64,000 nt of DNA from contig CAWJLS010000012.1 in the NCBI GenBank assembly GCA_963843755.1, positions 221,427 through 285,426 on the forward strand. Reading direction: 5' to 3'. The stretch comes from CAWJLS01 sp963843755. Its GTDB lineage: Bacteria > Acidobacteriota > Thermoanaerobaculia > Multivoradales > DATKCC01. This document shows, one piece after another, positions 62,851-64,000 of the stretch; the stretch's first letter is position 1, and each line of letters starts with the position of its first letter. A program made the translations under genes and the position numbers. A model generated the notes under the pieces. It was given only the letters and a program-made list of their open reading frames with translations. It was not told where the DNA came from and searched no databases.

Positions 62851-63779
62851 CCGCGGAAACCGCCGAGGGTCCGGAGGCCGAGGCTGCGGCTGCGGTGCCG
62901 CCGCCTCTCACCCGGCGTCCCGCGGACGCGCCGCCCGCCCGGCTCTCTTTCGGCCAGGAGCGCCTCTGGTTCCTCGACCAGCTCGAGCCGGGCAACGCCG
63001 CCTACCACGTGCCGATCGCCCTGCGGCTCCGCGGGCACCTCGACACGGCGGCCCTGGCGGCGGCGCTCTCCGGCGTGGTCCGCCGCCACGAGATCCTGCG
63101 CACCGGCATCCGGGCCGTGGCCGGCGAGCCGGTCCAGGAGGTCGCCCCCGCCGTCGCCCCCGCTGTCCAGGTACCGCTGCCGGTCGTCGACCTCGGGCGG
63201 CTGCCCGCCGGACGCGCCACGGCGGAGGCGAGCGCCCTGGCCGCCGCCGTCGTGCGGCGCCCCTTCGACCTGGCGCAGCCGCCGCTCCTCACCGCCTTGC
63301 TGGTGCGCTTCGCCCCGGACGAGCACGCCGCGGTCGCCTCGATCCACCACATCGCCACCGACGGCTGGTCGACCGGCATCTTCGTCCGCGAGCTGGCGGC
63401 CCTCTATCGGACGGCTCGGGCGGCCCGCCACGCCGGCGCGGCAGACGGAGTCGTCCTCGACGTGGCAGAGCTGCCCGAGCTGCCCGTCCAGTACGCCGAC
63501 TTCGCGGCCTGGCAGCGGAGCTGGCTCCAGGGGGACGCCCTGGAGCGCATGCTCGCTCCGTGGCGCAGGCGCCTGGCCGGCGCGCCGGACCTCGAGATGC
63601 CGACCGACCGGCCGCGGCCGCCGGTGCGCCGTGGCCGCGGCGCCCAGGTGCCGGGGCCCGCCGGCGAGCTCACCGACGCCCTCGCCGCCCTCTGCCGCCA
63701 GGACGGCGCGACCCTCTTCATGGGGCTCCTGGCCCTGTCTCCGCCCTGCTCGGACGCTGCAGCGGCCAGCTCGACCTGA
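62445..63779 (+). CDS. NRPS continuation: end of A5, PCP5, most of C6 (frame-broken)
   Basis: It resumes with GFAATLRAEIEQRLPAYMVP, LLDALPLTPNRKLDRAAL, PCP5 and C6 (from about 62930; LSFGQERLWFLDQLEPGNAA, IHHIATDGWSTGIFVRELAA). The frame becomes nonsense near 63740 (ALSPPCSDAAA) and stops at 63779, while the C6 motif GRCSGQLDLTVGTPVANRRR continues in another frame. It is part of the same synthetase gene. Confidence 0.8.
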   Translation, partial: AGFAATLRAEIEQRLPAYMVPSAFVLLDALPLTPNRKLDRAALERLPVGMESAAEATFVAPRTPVETALAEIWGELLGVPRVGASDHFFALGGHSLLAVRVNARILDTLGVELPLRLFFEQPTLVGLAQAIERRMAAETAEGPEAEAAAAVPPPLTRRPADAPPARLSFGQERLWFLDQLEPGNAAYHVPIALRLRGHLDTAALAAALSGVVRRHEILRTGIRAVAGEPVQEVAPAVAPAVQVPLPVVDLGRLPAGRATAEASALAAAVVRRPFDLAQPPLLTALLVRFAPDEHAAVASIHHIATDGWSTGIFVRELAALYRTARAARHAGAADGVVLDVAELPELPVQYADFAAWQRSWLQGDALERMLAPWRRRLAGAPDLEMPTDRPRPPVRRGRGAQVPGPAGELTDALAALCRQDGATLFMGLLALSPPCSDAAAASST

Positions 63780-64000
63780 CCGTCGGCACCCCGGTCGCCA
63801 ACCGCCGCCGCACCAAGTCGGCCGCCGATCGGCTTCTTCGTCAACACCCTGGCGCTCCGGACCGACCTCACCGGCGCCCCGGGCTTCCGCGACCTCCTCG
63901 CCCGGGTGCGCGAGACACGATCGAGGCCTACGCCCACCAGGAGTCCCCTTCGAGCGCCTGGTCGACGACCTCGGCATCGAGCGCCGCCTCGACCGCACGC
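63752..64000 (+). pseudogene. NRPS continuation: rest of C6, several frame breaks, runs off the edge
   Basis: Pieces of C6 appear in successive frames: GRCSGQLDLTVGTPVANRRR, then IGFFVNTLALRTDLTGAPGF, then the IEAYAHQE and FERLVDDLG blocks. At least three further short deletions are needed to join them. The gene continues beyond the right edge. It is labelled broken only because the sequence as given is broken; consensus error is the likelier cause. Confidence 0.7.

Overview
The window is very GC-rich DNA, densely coding on both strands. It is best explained as chromosome from an Acidobacteriota lineage, probably near Thermoanaerobaculia. Pointers are three von Willebrand factor A proteins of acidobacterial type, an orphan fused MacB/FtsX permease without an ATPase, paired tail-fibre-type S74 autochaperone proteins, and a segment resembling the plug region of acidobacterial Oar/TonB receptors. 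This placement rests on protein style only; no rRNA or tRNA gene was found.

Layout. 1-6.0 kb: the start of uvrA, a VWA/TPR pair, and a GDSL esterase with a FadL-type porin. 6.2-13.1 kb: a YbjN-like protein, smpB, a DUF4390/NtrY-like kinase pair, a baeRF protein, an FKBP isomerase and a small membrane protein. 13.1-16.3 kb: an ECF sigma factor translationally coupled to a large VWA protein that carries a TonB-plug-like insert. 16.3-20.0 kb: a coupled operon of type II GAPDH-like enzyme, RNase Z-like hydrolase and RlmD-like methyltransferase, then a small zinc-ribbon protein. 20.2-23.5 kb: VWA protein, OmpA/Pal lipoprotein, XRE regulator and TlpA-like lipoprotein. 23.7-29.7 kb: class II ribonucleotide reductase behind a paired NrdR operator, a DtxR-type regulator, infC without its usual rpmI-rplT partners, a UPF0173-like hydrolase, and an ArsR regulator behind a long, strongly folded leader RNA. 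30.0-38.1 kb: two tandem S74 autochaperone proteins, a transglutaminase, a zinc-ribbon/TPR protein, a secreted protein made of 17-residue repeats, and a second XRE regulator. 38.1-41.1 kb: a rearranged patch with a CzcA scrap, a membrane protein with a transposase-like cysteine motif, and a quinol nitric oxide reductase lacking its N-terminal domain.

41.1-64.0 kb: an orphan MacB/FtsX permease followed by a giant non-ribosomal peptide synthetase that runs off the right edge. It starts with a fatty acyl-AMP ligase and carrier protein, then five complete C-A-PCP modules and part of a sixth C domain. This is the architecture of a lipopeptide assembly line. Two condensation regions share a near-identical 1.6-kb direct repeat. 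From about 57.8 kb onward the reading frame breaks repeatedly. Every break fits a loss of one or two bases and they crowd toward the edge, which suggests consensus errors rather than gene decay.

The most promising unexplained elements are the folded arsR leader, the VWA/TonB-plug hybrid under its own ECF sigma factor, the repeat-peptide gene between a TPR protein and an XRE regulator, and the lipopeptide synthetase.
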